Below, piece after piece: positions 17,530 through 25,864 of a stretch of DNA of 64,000 nucleotides. Each line of letters starts with the position of its first letter. The stretch's first letter is position 1. Source of the DNA: Rhodococcus erythropolis NBRC 15567 (GTDB taxonomy: Bacteria; Actinomycetota; Actinomycetes; Mycobacteriales; Mycobacteriaceae); contig NZ_BCRM01000024.1 in NCBI RefSeq assembly GCF_001552595.1, forward strand, positions 1 through 64,000, read 5' to 3'. The notes under the pieces are model-generated. The model was not told the DNA's origin, did no database searches, and saw nothing but the letters and a program-made list of their open reading frames with translations. The translations under genes and the position numbers were made by a program.

Positions 17530-19437
17530 CTACAGAGCAGCCTTGTCGCGAGACTTGCTACGCGAACGCTCGCGAGCGCGCTCGGTTGCATTGAGATGCA
17601 CCTTGCGGACGCGGACGTCCTCGGGGGTGACCTCGACGCACTCGTCGCCGGAGCAGAATTCCATGGCCGCTTCGAGCTCGAGCTTGATGGGCTTCGCGAG
17701 GGTCTCCATCACGTCTGCGGACGACTGACGCATGTTGGTCAGCTTCTTCTCGCGGGTGACGTTGATGTCGAGGTCTTCCTGACGGGGGTTGATACCGACG
17801 ACGTGACCCTCGTAGGTGTCTGCGCCGGGCTCGACGAAGAAGGTTCCGCGGTCAGCCAGCTGGATCATGGCGAACGGCGTCACTGTGCCGGAACGGTCCG
17901 ACACGAGAGAACCGGTGTGGCGAGCACGAATCTCGCCGGCCCAGGGGCCGTACCCGTCGAAGACGGCGTTGGCGATGCCGGTTCCGCGGGTATCCGTGAG
18001 GAATTCCGTACGGAAGCCGATAAGACCACGCGAAGGAACGATGAACTCCATACGAACCCAGCCCTGACCGTGGTTCGACATCTGAACCATCTTGCCCTTG
18101 CGGTTGGCCAGAAGCTGAGTGATGGCACCGAGGTACTCCTCGGGGCTGTCGATGGTCAGCTCTTCGAAAGGCTCGTGGATCTTACCGTCGACAGTCTGAG
18201 TGACCACCTGCGGCTTTCCGACGGTCAGTTCGAAGCCTTCGCGACGCATCTGCTCGACGAGGATGGCGAGCGCGAGCTCTCCACGACCCTGGACCTCCCA
18301 GGCATCGGGACGTCCGATGTCGAGGACCTTGAGCGAGACGTTACCGACCAGCTCCTGGTCCAGGCGAGCCTTGACCATGCGCGAGGTGAGCTTGTGACCC
18401 TTGACGCGGCCGACCAGCGGTGAGGTGTTGGTACCGATCGTGACCGAGATAGCCGGCTGATCGACAGTGATGCGAGGCAGCGCAACCGGGTTGTCGAGGT
18501 CGGCAAGCGTGTCGCCGATCATGATGTCCGGGAAGCCCGCAACAGCGCAGATATCGCCGGCAAGCGCAACCTCGGCGGGAACACGCTCGACACCGATGGT
18601 GGTGAGCAGTTCGGTGATCTTGGTCTTGGTGATGACGGGCTCGCCGTCGACCTCGCGGCACCAGGACACGGTCTGGCCCTTGCGCAGCTCGCCGTTGTGG
18701 ATGCGAACCAGCGCGAGGCGACCGAGGAATGCCGACGCGTCGAGGTTGGTGACGTGAGCCTGAAGCGGCGCGTCGACCGTGCCCTTGGGGGCCGGGACGT
18801 ACTCCATCAGAACCTGGAACAGAGCGGTGAGGTCCTCGGCGTCGGGCGCCTGACCGTTCTCGGGCTGCACCGTCGAAGCCTTGCCCTCGCGGCCGGAGGC
18901 GTAGAGAACCGGCAGCCCGAGCGCAAGCTCGGCGGCTTCGGCGGCCTCGTCGGAGAGATCGGACGCGAGGTCCAGGAGCAAGTCCTGAGCCTCGGAGACA
19001 ACCTCTTCGATGCGAGCATCGGGACGATCGGTCTTGTTGACAACCAAGATGACGGGCAGTGAGGCAGCAAGTGCCTTACGCAGCACGAAACGCGTCTGCG
19101 GAAGCGGGCCCTCGGACGCATCGACGAGCAGGACGACGCCGTCGACCATGGACAGACCGCGCTCGACCTCGCCACCGAAATCGGCGTGGCCCGGGGTGTC
19201 GATGACGTTGATGACGGTGACCGAACCATCCTCGTTGCGCTTGTGCACCGAGGTGTTCTTCGCGAGGATCGTGATGCCCTTCTCGCGTTCTAGGTCGCCG
19301 GAGTCCATGACGCGATCGACCAGCTCGGCGCGCTCCTCGAACGCGCCGGACTGACGAAGCATGGCGTCGACGAGGGTGGTCTTGCCGTGGTCGACGTGTG
19401 CGACGATGGCAACGTTACGGAAGCTGGTGGTGGTCAC
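17530..19437 (-). CDS. typA: TypA/BipA ribosome-associated translational GTPase
   Basis: This 635-aa EF-G-like GTPase has G1 AHVDHGKTTL, switch II DTPGHADFGGEVER and NKTD in G4, then domain II and the BipA-specific C-terminal domain (KGKMVQMSNHGQG, GLIGFRTEFLTDTRG). It acts in 50S assembly and stress adaptation. The GTG at 19437 follows CAGGAGAG. The C-terminus is basic (RARERSRSKSRDKAAL). The gene lies just upstream of lpqW, as Rv1165 does beside Rv1166. Confidence 0.95.
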   Translation of the reverse strand: MTTTSFRNVAIVAHVDHGKTTLVDAMLRQSGAFEERAELVDRVMDSGDLEREKGITILAKNTSVHKRNEDGSVTVINVIDTPGHADFGGEVERGLSMVDGVVLLVDASEGPLPQTRFVLRKALAASLPVILVVNKTDRPDARIEEVVSEAQDLLLDLASDLSDEAAEAAELALGLPVLYASGREGKASTVQPENGQAPDAEDLTALFQVLMEYVPAPKGTVDAPLQAHVTNLDASAFLGRLALVRIHNGELRKGQTVSWCREVDGEPVITKTKITELLTTIGVERVPAEVALAGDICAVAGFPDIMIGDTLADLDNPVALPRITVDQPAISVTIGTNTSPLVGRVKGHKLTSRMVKARLDQELVGNVSLKVLDIGRPDAWEVQGRGELALAILVEQMRREGFELTVGKPQVVTQTVDGKIHEPFEELTIDSPEEYLGAITQLLANRKGKMVQMSNHGQGWVRMEFIVPSRGLIGFRTEFLTDTRGTGIANAVFDGYGPWAGEIRARHTGSLVSDRSGTVTPFAMIQLADRGTFFVEPGADTYEGHVVGINPRQEDLDINVTREKKLTNMRQSSADVMETLAKPIKLELEAAMEFCSGDECVEVTPEDVRVRKVHLNATERARERSRSKSRDKAAL

Positions 19438-19761
19438 GCGATGGCTCTCCTGGCTGAGTTGATTCGGCCACGCGAAAGTCAAGTCGCACGGCTCTTCTGG
19501 TGGCCGCTGCACGAGTGTGTGATCCGAATCAGGGCACGAATCGCCTGAATAGGCACCGCGGCCTAGTAAATACTACTCGCTCCGAGCGGATACTCCTGCA
19601 TTGTGCGGCCTCTATCACCGCCCCCACCAGCCAATAGTGATCTGCACCACGCTGAAGCGAGTAGGATTACGACCTGGAGAAACAGGGTGTTTAAGGGTAC
19701 GCTAACCTCGTTCCAAGAGCGGGCTCTCCGCCGTAGTGAAACAGGAAAGCCGCAGCGTCAC
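19438..19761. promoter_or_regulatory. Divergent promoter region with IdeR/DtxR-like box at 19692-19710
   Basis: This 324-bp stretch separates typA from the small Cys-rich gene. TAAGGGTACGCTAACCTCG at 19692-19710 matches the IdeR/DtxR consensus TTAGGTTAGGCTAACCTAA at 14 of 19 positions; eight consecutive bases of the right half (GCTAACCT) are exact. It lies 51 bp before the small gene. No protein-coding sequence was seen here. Confidence 0.45.
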
Positions 19762-19938
19762 ATGGGAAAAATCAAGGCAAGCAAGGTCTCGAAGCTCAAG
19801 CCGAAAAAGAAGTGCTGCCGGAAGAAGACACGGTGCATCAAGTGCCCCGTCGTCATCATGCGGATGAAGAAGCTCGAGAACGAGGGCGCATCCAAGAAGG
19901 AACTGAAAGCCGGTCTCAAGAAGGCCCGCGCGGCGTAA
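19762..19938 (+). CDS. Small basic cysteine-rich protein
   Basis: The ORF encodes 58 aa with about one third Lys/Arg. Cysteines 18, 19, 25 and 28 form CCRKKTRCIKCP, a potential zinc-ribbon or metal-binding cluster. The tail is helical and basic (KKELKAGLKKARAA), suggesting nucleic-acid or ribosome contact. GGAAAG lies upstream at rather long spacing. I recognise it as the kind of small conserved protein found in related actinobacteria but know no function. The 3' end overlaps convergent mutT2 by 23 bp, and an IdeR-like box lies upstream. Confidence 0.7.
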   Translation: MGKIKASKVSKLKPKKKCCRKKTRCIKCPVVIMRMKKLENEGASKKELKAGLKKARAA

Positions 19939-20341
19939 GCGCCCTCAACTCCTCGAGCAATTCGGGGATCCAGGCTCGATCGTTGTCGACCAGATCCATC
20001 GACAAGAGTTCTTCGGCATCGACCCATGCCAACTGAGCGTGGTCGAGCGCGACCGGTTCGCCGGACACCAACTCCGCCCGGTACGCCCGCAGGACCAACC
20101 CGGCCGACAGTTGCACGTCGACGCCGATTCTTGTTCCGCATCGAACCTCTACCGCAAGCTCCTCGCGCAACTCGCGGGCCAACGCAGCCTGCGGCGTTTC
20201 GAACTCCTCGACCTTCCCGCCCGGCAGTTCCCAGCGACCGGCCAACGCCGGCGGACTCGTCCGCTGCGCGAGAAGCAGCCTTCCCCCACGGAAGATCGCA
20301 CCGGCAACAACTTCGCGATCCCTTGCAGGCACATCACTCAT
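19916..20341 (-). CDS. mutT2: MutT2-type Nudix hydrolase
   Basis: This 141-aa Nudix protein has exactly the length of M. tuberculosis MutT2 (Rv1160). The Nudix box is GKVEEFETPQAALARELREE, with the terminal Gly-hydrophobic pair replaced by LAV. MutT2-type enzymes hydrolyse dCTP or 5-methyl-dCTP and oxidised dGTP, cleaning the nucleotide pool. The ATG at 20341 lies only 16 bp from the start of the divergent PCD gene. No good ribosome site is visible, and the transcript may be nearly leaderless. Confidence 0.88.
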   Translation of the reverse strand: MSDVPARDREVVAGAIFRGGRLLLAQRTSPPALAGRWELPGGKVEEFETPQAALARELREELAVEVRCGTRIGVDVQLSAGLVLRAYRAELVSGEPVALDHAQLAWVDAEELLSMDLVDNDRAWIPELLEELRALTPRGPS

Positions 20342-20357
20342 CGCACCATGATGGAGT

Positions 20358-20660
20358 ATGGCCACTTTGTTGTCCGACTCCGCGATCCAAAGCGCTCTCG
20401 ACGAACTGCCGGCCTGGCAGCTGTCGCCGGGCTCGATCACTCGTACCGTCGATTCCGCGACTTTCCCGGATGCGATCGCGCTTCTTCAACGCATCGCGGC
20501 TGTCGCCGAGGCCGCAGATCATCATCCTGACATCGACGTTCGCTGGCGAAAGGTCACGTACACGCTTTCGACACACTCGGCGGGCGGTCTCACGGAACTG
20601 GACTTCGACCTTGCCCGTCGAATTGACGTACTCGTCGACGATTCGGTCCGTTTCGACTGA
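20358..20660 (+). CDS. Pterin-4a-carbinolamine dehydratase
   Basis: This 100-aa protein has the diagnostic active-site segment HHPDIDVRWRKVTYTLSTHS followed by GGLTELD, in which the double His and Asp act in dehydration of 4a-hydroxytetrahydropterin. It is the counterpart of Rv1159A, also next to mutT2. No aromatic amino-acid hydroxylase is encoded nearby, so the physiological pterin substrate is open. Confidence 0.92.
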   Translation: MATLLSDSAIQSALDELPAWQLSPGSITRTVDSATFPDAIALLQRIAAVAEAADHHPDIDVRWRKVTYTLSTHSAGGLTELDFDLARRIDVLVDDSVRFD

Positions 20661-20913
20661 TCTCCGAGTGAACAAACCTCGCAATCTGACGTAACAGTTG
20701 CATCAACTTTCACATAGATCACTTCAGTCACAGGTATGGTCGCCGTAAATCACGATCGAGGCCGGTCATGCCATAGACTCCCCCCGGTGCGTAGCTGCTC
20801 AGCAACTGAACAGCTGTACAACCCGGGGGCTCTGTACATAGAGTGACCCCTCGAGCCGTCAAACGCGGAGCTCGCCTAGGCGCCCGCGCGGTATGACTAA
20901 GGATGGGGAAACA

Positions 20914-21675
20914 GTGCTTCGAACCCGAGGTATGCGAAAGGCGTTCACCGCCGTCGCTATTGCCGCAGTAGCAGGACTGGCATTGCCGGCACAGGCAATG
21001 GCCGATCCGGCAGCACCGCCCGCACCCGAAAGTGTGCCGATCGAGTTCCTCGCATCGTTTGCGCCCGCCATCATCGGCGCCGCTGCAGGTCCGGCTGACG
21101 TCGCCGGCGGCCCGCAGCAAGCGTTGCTCGACCAAGCTCGCGCGATCCTGAACTCTCCCGGCATTCCGCCCGAGATCAAAGCCACCCTCGAGAAGGTCAT
21201 CACCTTCCTCGACGGCAGCGGCGGCGGCGGACCGGAAATCCCGAACGAGAACGCCCCCGTCATCGCGCAGTTCCTCTACCCGACGCTTGGCAAGGGCTGC
21301 ATCTCGGCCACCGCCGATTCGGTCGGAACCGCGCTTGCTGTTCCGGGCCCGGCTCACCTGCCCCCTCCCGGCCCCGCTGCCGGTCAGGCCGGGTTCGTCT
21401 TCACCGCTCTCGGTACGGCTCCCGCCGTCGACGACCAGCCGGTGCCGATGACCGTGACGTGGGTCAACATCGACAACCAGCGCAGCGCCACCCAGAACCT
21501 GACCAACGCGTCGCGCATCAACCCGGATGGTCCCGCCACCTTGTCGGCTATTGCCGATACGGGTCCGGGACGCGTCCTCTCGGTGATCAGCGGTTCGCTG
21601 ACCACCCAGCCGGAAGGCGCAGATCGCATCACCTGCAGCTTCCTCCCGACCGTGGGTATGTTCGCGGTCGCTTGA
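20914..21675 (+). CDS. Secreted Ala/Pro-rich protein, Rv1157c-like
   Basis: The product is about 253 aa with a Sec signal peptide (MRKAFTAVAIAAVAGLAL, probable cleavage after AMA). A helical region follows, then a C-terminal domain with one Cys pair (GKGCISATADS and ITCSFLPT) and the motif VGTALAVPGPAHLPPPGPA. From memory this resembles the exported Rv1157c group, and location near the Rv1159-1165 block fits. The GTG at 20914 or the ATG at 20932 may be used. The upstream region (20661-20913) contains a possible hairpin, CCCCCGG to CCGGGGG, of unknown role. A strong terminator follows. Confidence 0.7.
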   Translation: MLRTRGMRKAFTAVAIAAVAGLALPAQAMADPAAPPAPESVPIEFLASFAPAIIGAAAGPADVAGGPQQALLDQARAILNSPGIPPEIKATLEKVITFLDGSGGGGPEIPNENAPVIAQFLYPTLGKGCISATADSVGTALAVPGPAHLPPPGPAAGQAGFVFTALGTAPAVDDQPVPMTVTWVNIDNQRSATQNLTNASRINPDGPATLSAIADTGPGRVLSVISGSLTTQPEGADRITCSFLPTVGMFAVA

Positions 21676-21688
21676 TCGAAGTCTTGTG

Positions 21689-21722
21689 AAAGGGACCCGC
21701 CGAATTCCGGCGGGTCCCTTTT
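21689..21722 (+). terminator. Rho-independent terminator
   Basis: A perfect 14-bp stem (AAAGGGACCCGCCG with its complement) and 5-nt loop AATTC is followed by TTTT, 13 bp after the stop of the secreted-protein gene. Confidence 0.9.
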
Positions 21723-21753
21723 GCATCTCCGATCACCGTGATAGACCCGATAG

Positions 21754-22155
21754 ATGGGACATCTACGAGTGGACATCACGCATGGCCGTCCAGAGCAGAC
21801 GTCAAGGCCAGACGACCAGTCGATACGGTCTCACAAGTCGAGTCGATCGATACTGTCCATCCGATCCGAGGGGTCCATTCTCTCGATCGGATCGGCGTAC
21901 TCGATTCTCTCGATCGGTAGCGTCGGCTCTTTCCTTTCGATCGGGAGCATCGGGTCTACGGCATCGGTGCTGAGTTCGGGCTCGTTCGCCAGCCTCGGGT
22001 CGGCACTGTCCGGACTCTCACGCTGGTCACTGCTTTCCTGGCGGGGAAATCACACCGCCCCCGAGGAACATCCGAAACTTGTTGTCATTGCGCCGGAATC
22101 GGATTCGAGCGATCCGGACCGATCACTGCGGTCCGTCTCGCACTCTCAGACCTGA
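21754..22155 (+). CDS. Serine-rich nonapeptide-repeat protein
   Basis: The ORF encodes 133 aa. Residues about 31-100 are a degenerate nine-residue repeat: SILSIRSEG, SILSIGSAY, SILSIGSVG, SFLSIGSIG, STASVLSSG and so on, ending at SRWSLLSW. The regular Ser/Ile/Leu/Gly spacing suggests a beta-solenoid. The N-terminus is polar (RPEQTSRPDDQSIRSHKSSR) and there is no signal peptide. No good ribosome site precedes the ATG; a GTG five codons on is an alternative. The last 10 bp overlap the convergent marR gene. Function is unknown; the frame is supported by the in-phase protein repeat. Confidence 0.6.
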   Translation: MGHLRVDITHGRPEQTSRPDDQSIRSHKSSRSILSIRSEGSILSIGSAYSILSIGSVGSFLSIGSIGSTASVLSSGSFASLGSALSGLSRWSLLSWRGNHTAPEEHPKLVVIAPESDSSDPDRSLRSVSHSQT

Positions 22156-22610
22156 TTCGGTCGCGGCCATTCGCGGCCTTCCAAGGACTCGACCGAGGTA
22201 TTGAATTGCCGCAGTAGGTCACCGAGCGCGAAGCGCTGCTCCGGCGTCCACTCACGCAGCGCCTTTGCGACTCCTGCTGTCGAATGTGCGCGGTCTGCAC
22301 GGAGTTTCGCCAGACCCTGCGCCGTCGGCCGAACTTTTCGAGCCAGCCCACCGTCCGGATCCTCCACCCGCTCCACCAGACCCTGCCGCCTCAGAGCGCC
22401 GATCTGCCGGTTGATGGTCGAAATGTCGAGCGAGAAAGCACAAGACAGTTCCTTGAGGCTCATGGGCTGCTGCAATTCCAGTCGTCCGAGCAACAGATAC
22501 GCGGACCGGTCCAGAAGAAGTTCGGCTCTTTGAGCCAGCGCGTGGTAACGCGAGAGCAGGGTCAACTCGTACTCGATGTTCACCAGTTCGGGTTCTCGAT
22601 CCATACTCAT
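22146..22610 (-). CDS. MarR family transcriptional regulator
   Basis: This 154-aa winged-helix repressor has the DNA-binding region MSLKELSCAFSLDISTINRQ followed by ALRRQGLVERVEDPDGG, the usual recognition helix and wing. The Met at 22610 (MSMDREPELVN) is the likely start; a longer frame would run into the operator. It is divergent from an MFS transporter gene 81 bp away with a palindrome between, suggesting that it represses both. Confidence 0.9.
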   Translation of the reverse strand: MSMDREPELVNIEYELTLLSRYHALAQRAELLLDRSAYLLLGRLELQQPMSLKELSCAFSLDISTINRQIGALRRQGLVERVEDPDGGLARKVRPTAQGLAKLRADRAHSTAGVAKALREWTPEQRFALGDLLRQFNTSVESLEGREWPRPNQV

Positions 22611-22612
22611 AT

Positions 22613-22645
22613 TGTGCAGAATACACACGATGTGTAGCGTGCACA
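22613..22645. promoter_or_regulatory. Inverted repeat, candidate MarR operator
   Basis: The palindrome has arms TGTGCAGAATACACA and TGTGTAGCGTGCACA around the centre CGA; 12 of 15 arm positions pair. It abuts the marR start and lies in the shared marR/MFS promoter region. MarR-family operators are typically palindromes in this position. Binding is inferred. Confidence 0.6.
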
Positions 22646-22691
22646 TTGGGGCGAACGCACCAAATCAGAAACAATCCATGGCGGGAGCCAC

Positions 22692-24137
22692 ATGTCCGTG
22701 CACGCAGATTCGTCGAACGTCGACGAGAAATCCCCGGACAAGAAAACCACGGTCACGAACTACGCACCTTCGGGTCCCGTGCTCACAGTCCTCGGACTGT
22801 GCGGAATCGTCGTCGCACTGATGCAGACACTGGTAGTCCCGATCATCCCGCAGTTGCCTCACCTACTGAATTCCACCCCCACCGACACCTCGTGGGCGGT
22901 CACCGCAACACTCCTCGCTGCCGCGGTGATCACGCCGATCAGCGGGCGGCTCGGCGACATGTTCGGCAAGAAGCGAATGCTGCTCGTCAGCCTCGGATTG
23001 GTCGTTCTGGGCTCGGCCATCTGCGCGATCGCACCTTCACTCGTGGTGCTCATTATCGGACGTGCACTTCAAGGAGCATCTATCGGGGCGATTCCATTGG
23101 GCATAGCCATCATTCGCGATGTACTGCCGCCGAAAAAGGTAGCCGGGGCAATGGCGGTCATGAGCGCCACCCTCGGCGTCGGTGGTGCGATCGGATTGCC
23201 CATCGCCGCGGTGATCGCTCAGCATGCCAACTGGCACTTCCTCTTCGTCACTGCGGCGGCACTCGGATTGATCTGCGTCGCACTTGTTGCGTTCGTCATT
23301 CCCGAATCAACGGTACGACGCCCGGGCCGTTTCGACTTCGTCGGAGCCCTCGGCCTCACAGTCGGCCTGATCACTCTGCTGCTGCCCATCACCAAAGGCG
23401 GGACTTGGGGATGGGGCGACGCAAAAACGCTCGGGCTCTTGGGCGTATCCGCCCTCAGCTTCCTGGTTTGGGGATGGTGGGAGCTTCGACGCAACGCACC
23501 TCTAGTGGACCTCCGAGTATCGGCCCGGCCGCAGGTTCTCTTCACCAACTTCGCGTCGATCGCCGTCGGATTTGCCATGTACGGCCACTCTTTGACGCTC
23601 CCCCAACTCCTCATGGCACCGACATCCACCGGCTACGGACTCGGATTGTCCATGGTCGCAGCAGGACTCGCGCTGGCTCCCGGTGGACTCGTCATGATGG
23701 CACTCTCACCTGTGTCCGCTCGAATTTCGGCGTGGCAAGGCCCGCGAATCACGCTGATGCTTGGCGCGCTGATAATCGGATTGGGTTACACCTTTGCGTA
23801 TTTCACGGTTTCGAGCGTGTGGCAGGTCTCCGCTGCCGGAATGATCATCGGCGCAGGCGTCGGACTGGCGTACTCGGCGATGCCCGCCCTCATCATGGGC
23901 GCTGTGCCCATCACGGAATCTGCGGCCGCAAATGGACTGAACTCCTTGATGCGATCGATCGGCACATCGACGTCTGCCGCGATCGTGAGCGTCGTTCTGG
24001 CCGGAATGACCATCACCGTCGGCACCGCAGTGATCCCCTCGTTCGAGGCGTTTCGTGCCACGTTCCTGATTTCCATCGCCGCCGCCGTTGTGACGATGGT
24101 GTTCGCCGGATTGATTCCCAAACAGAAAGTCACGTAA
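22692..24137 (+). CDS. MFS drug-efflux transporter (DHA2/EmrB-QacA type)
   Basis: This 481-aa protein has about 14 transmembrane segments. Motif A is GRLGDMFGKKRMLL, the DHA2-type motif region reads LGVGGAIGLPIAAVIAQHANW, and GRALQGASIGAIPLGIAIIRD is characteristic. It probably exports a hydrophobic compound by proton antiport; the substrate is unknown. GGGAG sits at good spacing before the ATG. It is divergent from marR and most likely induced when the MarR ligand is present. Confidence 0.88.
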   Translation: MSVHADSSNVDEKSPDKKTTVTNYAPSGPVLTVLGLCGIVVALMQTLVVPIIPQLPHLLNSTPTDTSWAVTATLLAAAVITPISGRLGDMFGKKRMLLVSLGLVVLGSAICAIAPSLVVLIIGRALQGASIGAIPLGIAIIRDVLPPKKVAGAMAVMSATLGVGGAIGLPIAAVIAQHANWHFLFVTAAALGLICVALVAFVIPESTVRRPGRFDFVGALGLTVGLITLLLPITKGGTWGWGDAKTLGLLGVSALSFLVWGWWELRRNAPLVDLRVSARPQVLFTNFASIAVGFAMYGHSLTLPQLLMAPTSTGYGLGLSMVAAGLALAPGGLVMMALSPVSARISAWQGPRITLMLGALIIGLGYTFAYFTVSSVWQVSAAGMIIGAGVGLAYSAMPALIMGAVPITESAAANGLNSLMRSIGTSTSAAIVSVVLAGMTITVGTAVIPSFEAFRATFLISIAAAVVTMVFAGLIPKQKVT

Positions 24138-24372
24138 GGGAATCAACCCGGCAGAGGACTCACTTCTCCGAAGAGCCTTCGATGCTGCCAGTCTGCAACT
24201 TCGACAAAAGTGTGTAGATGAAACTGATGATGGTATCCACGCGTTGCCCTCTCACATATTGGGTCCCCGACCCGTCAACGACGGTACCGCAGAACTCGTC
24301 TGCATCGAATCGCCGACAATCAATTCTGCAACGTGTTCTAATTTGAGGCGACCACTACCCGAGGAGCCTTTC

Positions 24373-24873
24373 ATGACCTGGACGCGTACCGAACTCGAAG
24401 ACGCCTTCGCGGGGTACCAGAACACCGTTGTCGAGTGCACTCGTTCCGGCGATTGGAACGCCTTCGCGGACATGTTCACCGAGGACGTCGTCTACGTGGA
24501 ACACGCTTTCGGCACCCTCAATGGCCGAGAGGCTGTACGCAAGTGGGTCACTCGCACAATGACAGAGTTCCCGGGGCACCGCATGACCGAATTCCCGGCC
24601 AACTGGTTCGTCGTCGACGAGCAGCGCGGATGGATCGTGTGCGAGATCGACAACCCGATGGAGGATCCGGGCGACGGATCCAAGCACGGAGCCGCCAACA
24701 TCACGATCCTGCATTACGCCGGCAACGGATTGTGGTCTCGCGAAGAAGACGCCTACAACCCGATGAACTTCCTGTCGATGGCAAAAGCATGGTGCCTCGC
24801 CGCCGAAGCGGCGGGCACCCTCCCCGATGACGCCAAAGCCTGGCTCGCCAAATTCGGCGCTATGGTGCGATAG
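24373..24873 (+). CDS. NTF2-like/SnoaL-type protein
   Basis: This 166-aa protein has the cone-shaped NTF2-like fold pattern: GDWNAFADMFTEDVVYVEHA, GREAVRKWVTRTM, then NITILHYAGNGLW with a final helix. Family members are isomerases, cyclases or ligand-binding proteins, and no specific activity can be assigned. The ATG at 24373 follows GAGGAG. The last 14 bp overlap the convergent DUF1906 gene. Confidence 0.8.
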   Translation: MTWTRTELEDAFAGYQNTVVECTRSGDWNAFADMFTEDVVYVEHAFGTLNGREAVRKWVTRTMTEFPGHRMTEFPANWFVVDEQRGWIVCEIDNPMEDPGDGSKHGAANITILHYAGNGLWSREEDAYNPMNFLSMAKAWCLAAEAAGTLPDDAKAWLAKFGAMVR

Positions 24874-25642
24874 ATCCTGTCGGCAACGAGGATCCGACGG
24901 GCTGGACCGGACCGACCGCACCGGCCAACGACCACTGGCCGTAGTCGCGAGTGAGGATCGAGTTCAGATCCACGCCCACGCCGTCGACCTTGCGCTTGTC
25001 GATCTCGAACTGGTGCAGGTTTGCCCTCGGGTGCACATATCCTGCGGGCGACCCCCAGTTGTGCTGCCAGAACCAGGTTCCGACGCCGGCGCTGATCATT
25101 GCGTCGATCACGCGAGTGTTTCCGTAGATACCGAGTGCTCCGTTGCCGACGACCGAGGCCCACCCCTCGAGGTACGGCGCGATCAGGGTGGTGATTTCGG
25201 TACTGGTCGGGTTGTCGTCGATCGACGCGTAAATCGGCCGACCGGACGGCCCACCGGCCGCAGCATGTAGTTCGAGGCCACGGGAAGCATGACGCTTGCC
25301 TGCCTCGCGAGCCCCGCGCCAGTCCGCCGTTCCGCCCTTGCCGAATTGATAGCAGGAAACGACTTGGAGTCCGGCCGCCGTCAACGCGTCGGTTTCCCGC
25401 GCCAGTACGGGCTTACCGACCATCCAATCGGCTCCCGGGCGCCTGTCCGAGACATATCGAATGGCGCCTGCATACCCGGCGGCCTTGATTGCCTGAGCGG
25501 ACGGCACACCGGCGGCGTAATCGAGCAGGGTCCCTAGTGAACCGGCATTGGCCACCGACGTCGTACCGCTCAATGCAGCGAGTCCGGCAGCTGCCGATCC
25601 AGCAGCTGCGTACTTGAAGAGGTTTCTTCGCGAGACGTGCAC
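24860..25642 (-). CDS. Tat-exported DUF1906 glycoside-hydrolase-like protein (Rv2525c-like)
   Basis: The product is 260 aa. The N-terminus SRRNLFKYAAAGSAAAGLAA is a twin-arginine signal peptide. The rest is a TIM-barrel-like DUF1906 domain with YAGAIRYVSDRR, a conserved acidic strand (PIYASIDDNPTS) and WFWQHNWGSP. M. tuberculosis Rv2525c, a Tat substrate affecting the envelope, has the same architecture. A peptidoglycan-directed glycosidase-like role is likely but unproven. Confidence 0.85.
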   Translation of the reverse strand: MHVSRRNLFKYAAAGSAAAGLAALSGTTSVANAGSLGTLLDYAAGVPSAQAIKAAGYAGAIRYVSDRRPGADWMVGKPVLARETDALTAAGLQVVSCYQFGKGGTADWRGAREAGKRHASRGLELHAAAGGPSGRPIYASIDDNPTSTEITTLIAPYLEGWASVVGNGALGIYGNTRVIDAMISAGVGTWFWQHNWGSPAGYVHPRANLHQFEIDKRKVDGVGVDLNSILTRDYGQWSLAGAVGPVQPVGSSLPTGSIAP

Positions 25643-25803
25643 AAAGCTCCGATCATCGGCGTGTCCCGCTGGAAGTGGCGGGCAGGCAAGCTATCTTCTT
25701 TCGCTCGCATTCCACCACAGTCACATCAACCCCGCCATGCACTTGGCCAACAATGCTCACATTGTCACCAAATTGGACGTTAGACAGATAGTCAGACAGA
25801 CAA

Positions 25804-25840
25804 CAGTGGCCCCCGAAGACATCGTCTTCGGGGGCCACTG
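25804..25840 (-). terminator. Perfect 17-bp hairpin terminator
   Basis: CAGTGGCCCCCGAAGAC and its exact complement surround a 3-nt loop (ATC), 25 bp downstream of the small peptide gene stop. On the minus strand it is followed by TTGTCTGTCT, a weak U-rich tract. It closes a monocistronic small-ORF transcript. Confidence 0.75.
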
Positions 25841-25864
25841 AGTCGGCCTAGCGGCCGGAAGCTA

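Noticed and set aside
20760..20890. Riboswitch, such as the ydaO-type c-di-AMP class, before the secreted-protein gene
   Set aside because: A CCCCCGG/CCGGGGG stem with an inner AGCTG/CAGCT stem is visible, but none of the conserved ydaO core sequences were found.
21850..22030. CRISPR-like or satellite DNA in the TCGATC-rich stretch
   Set aside because: The periodicity is 27 bp and in frame, explained by the nonapeptide protein repeat; there are no identical repeats with spacers.
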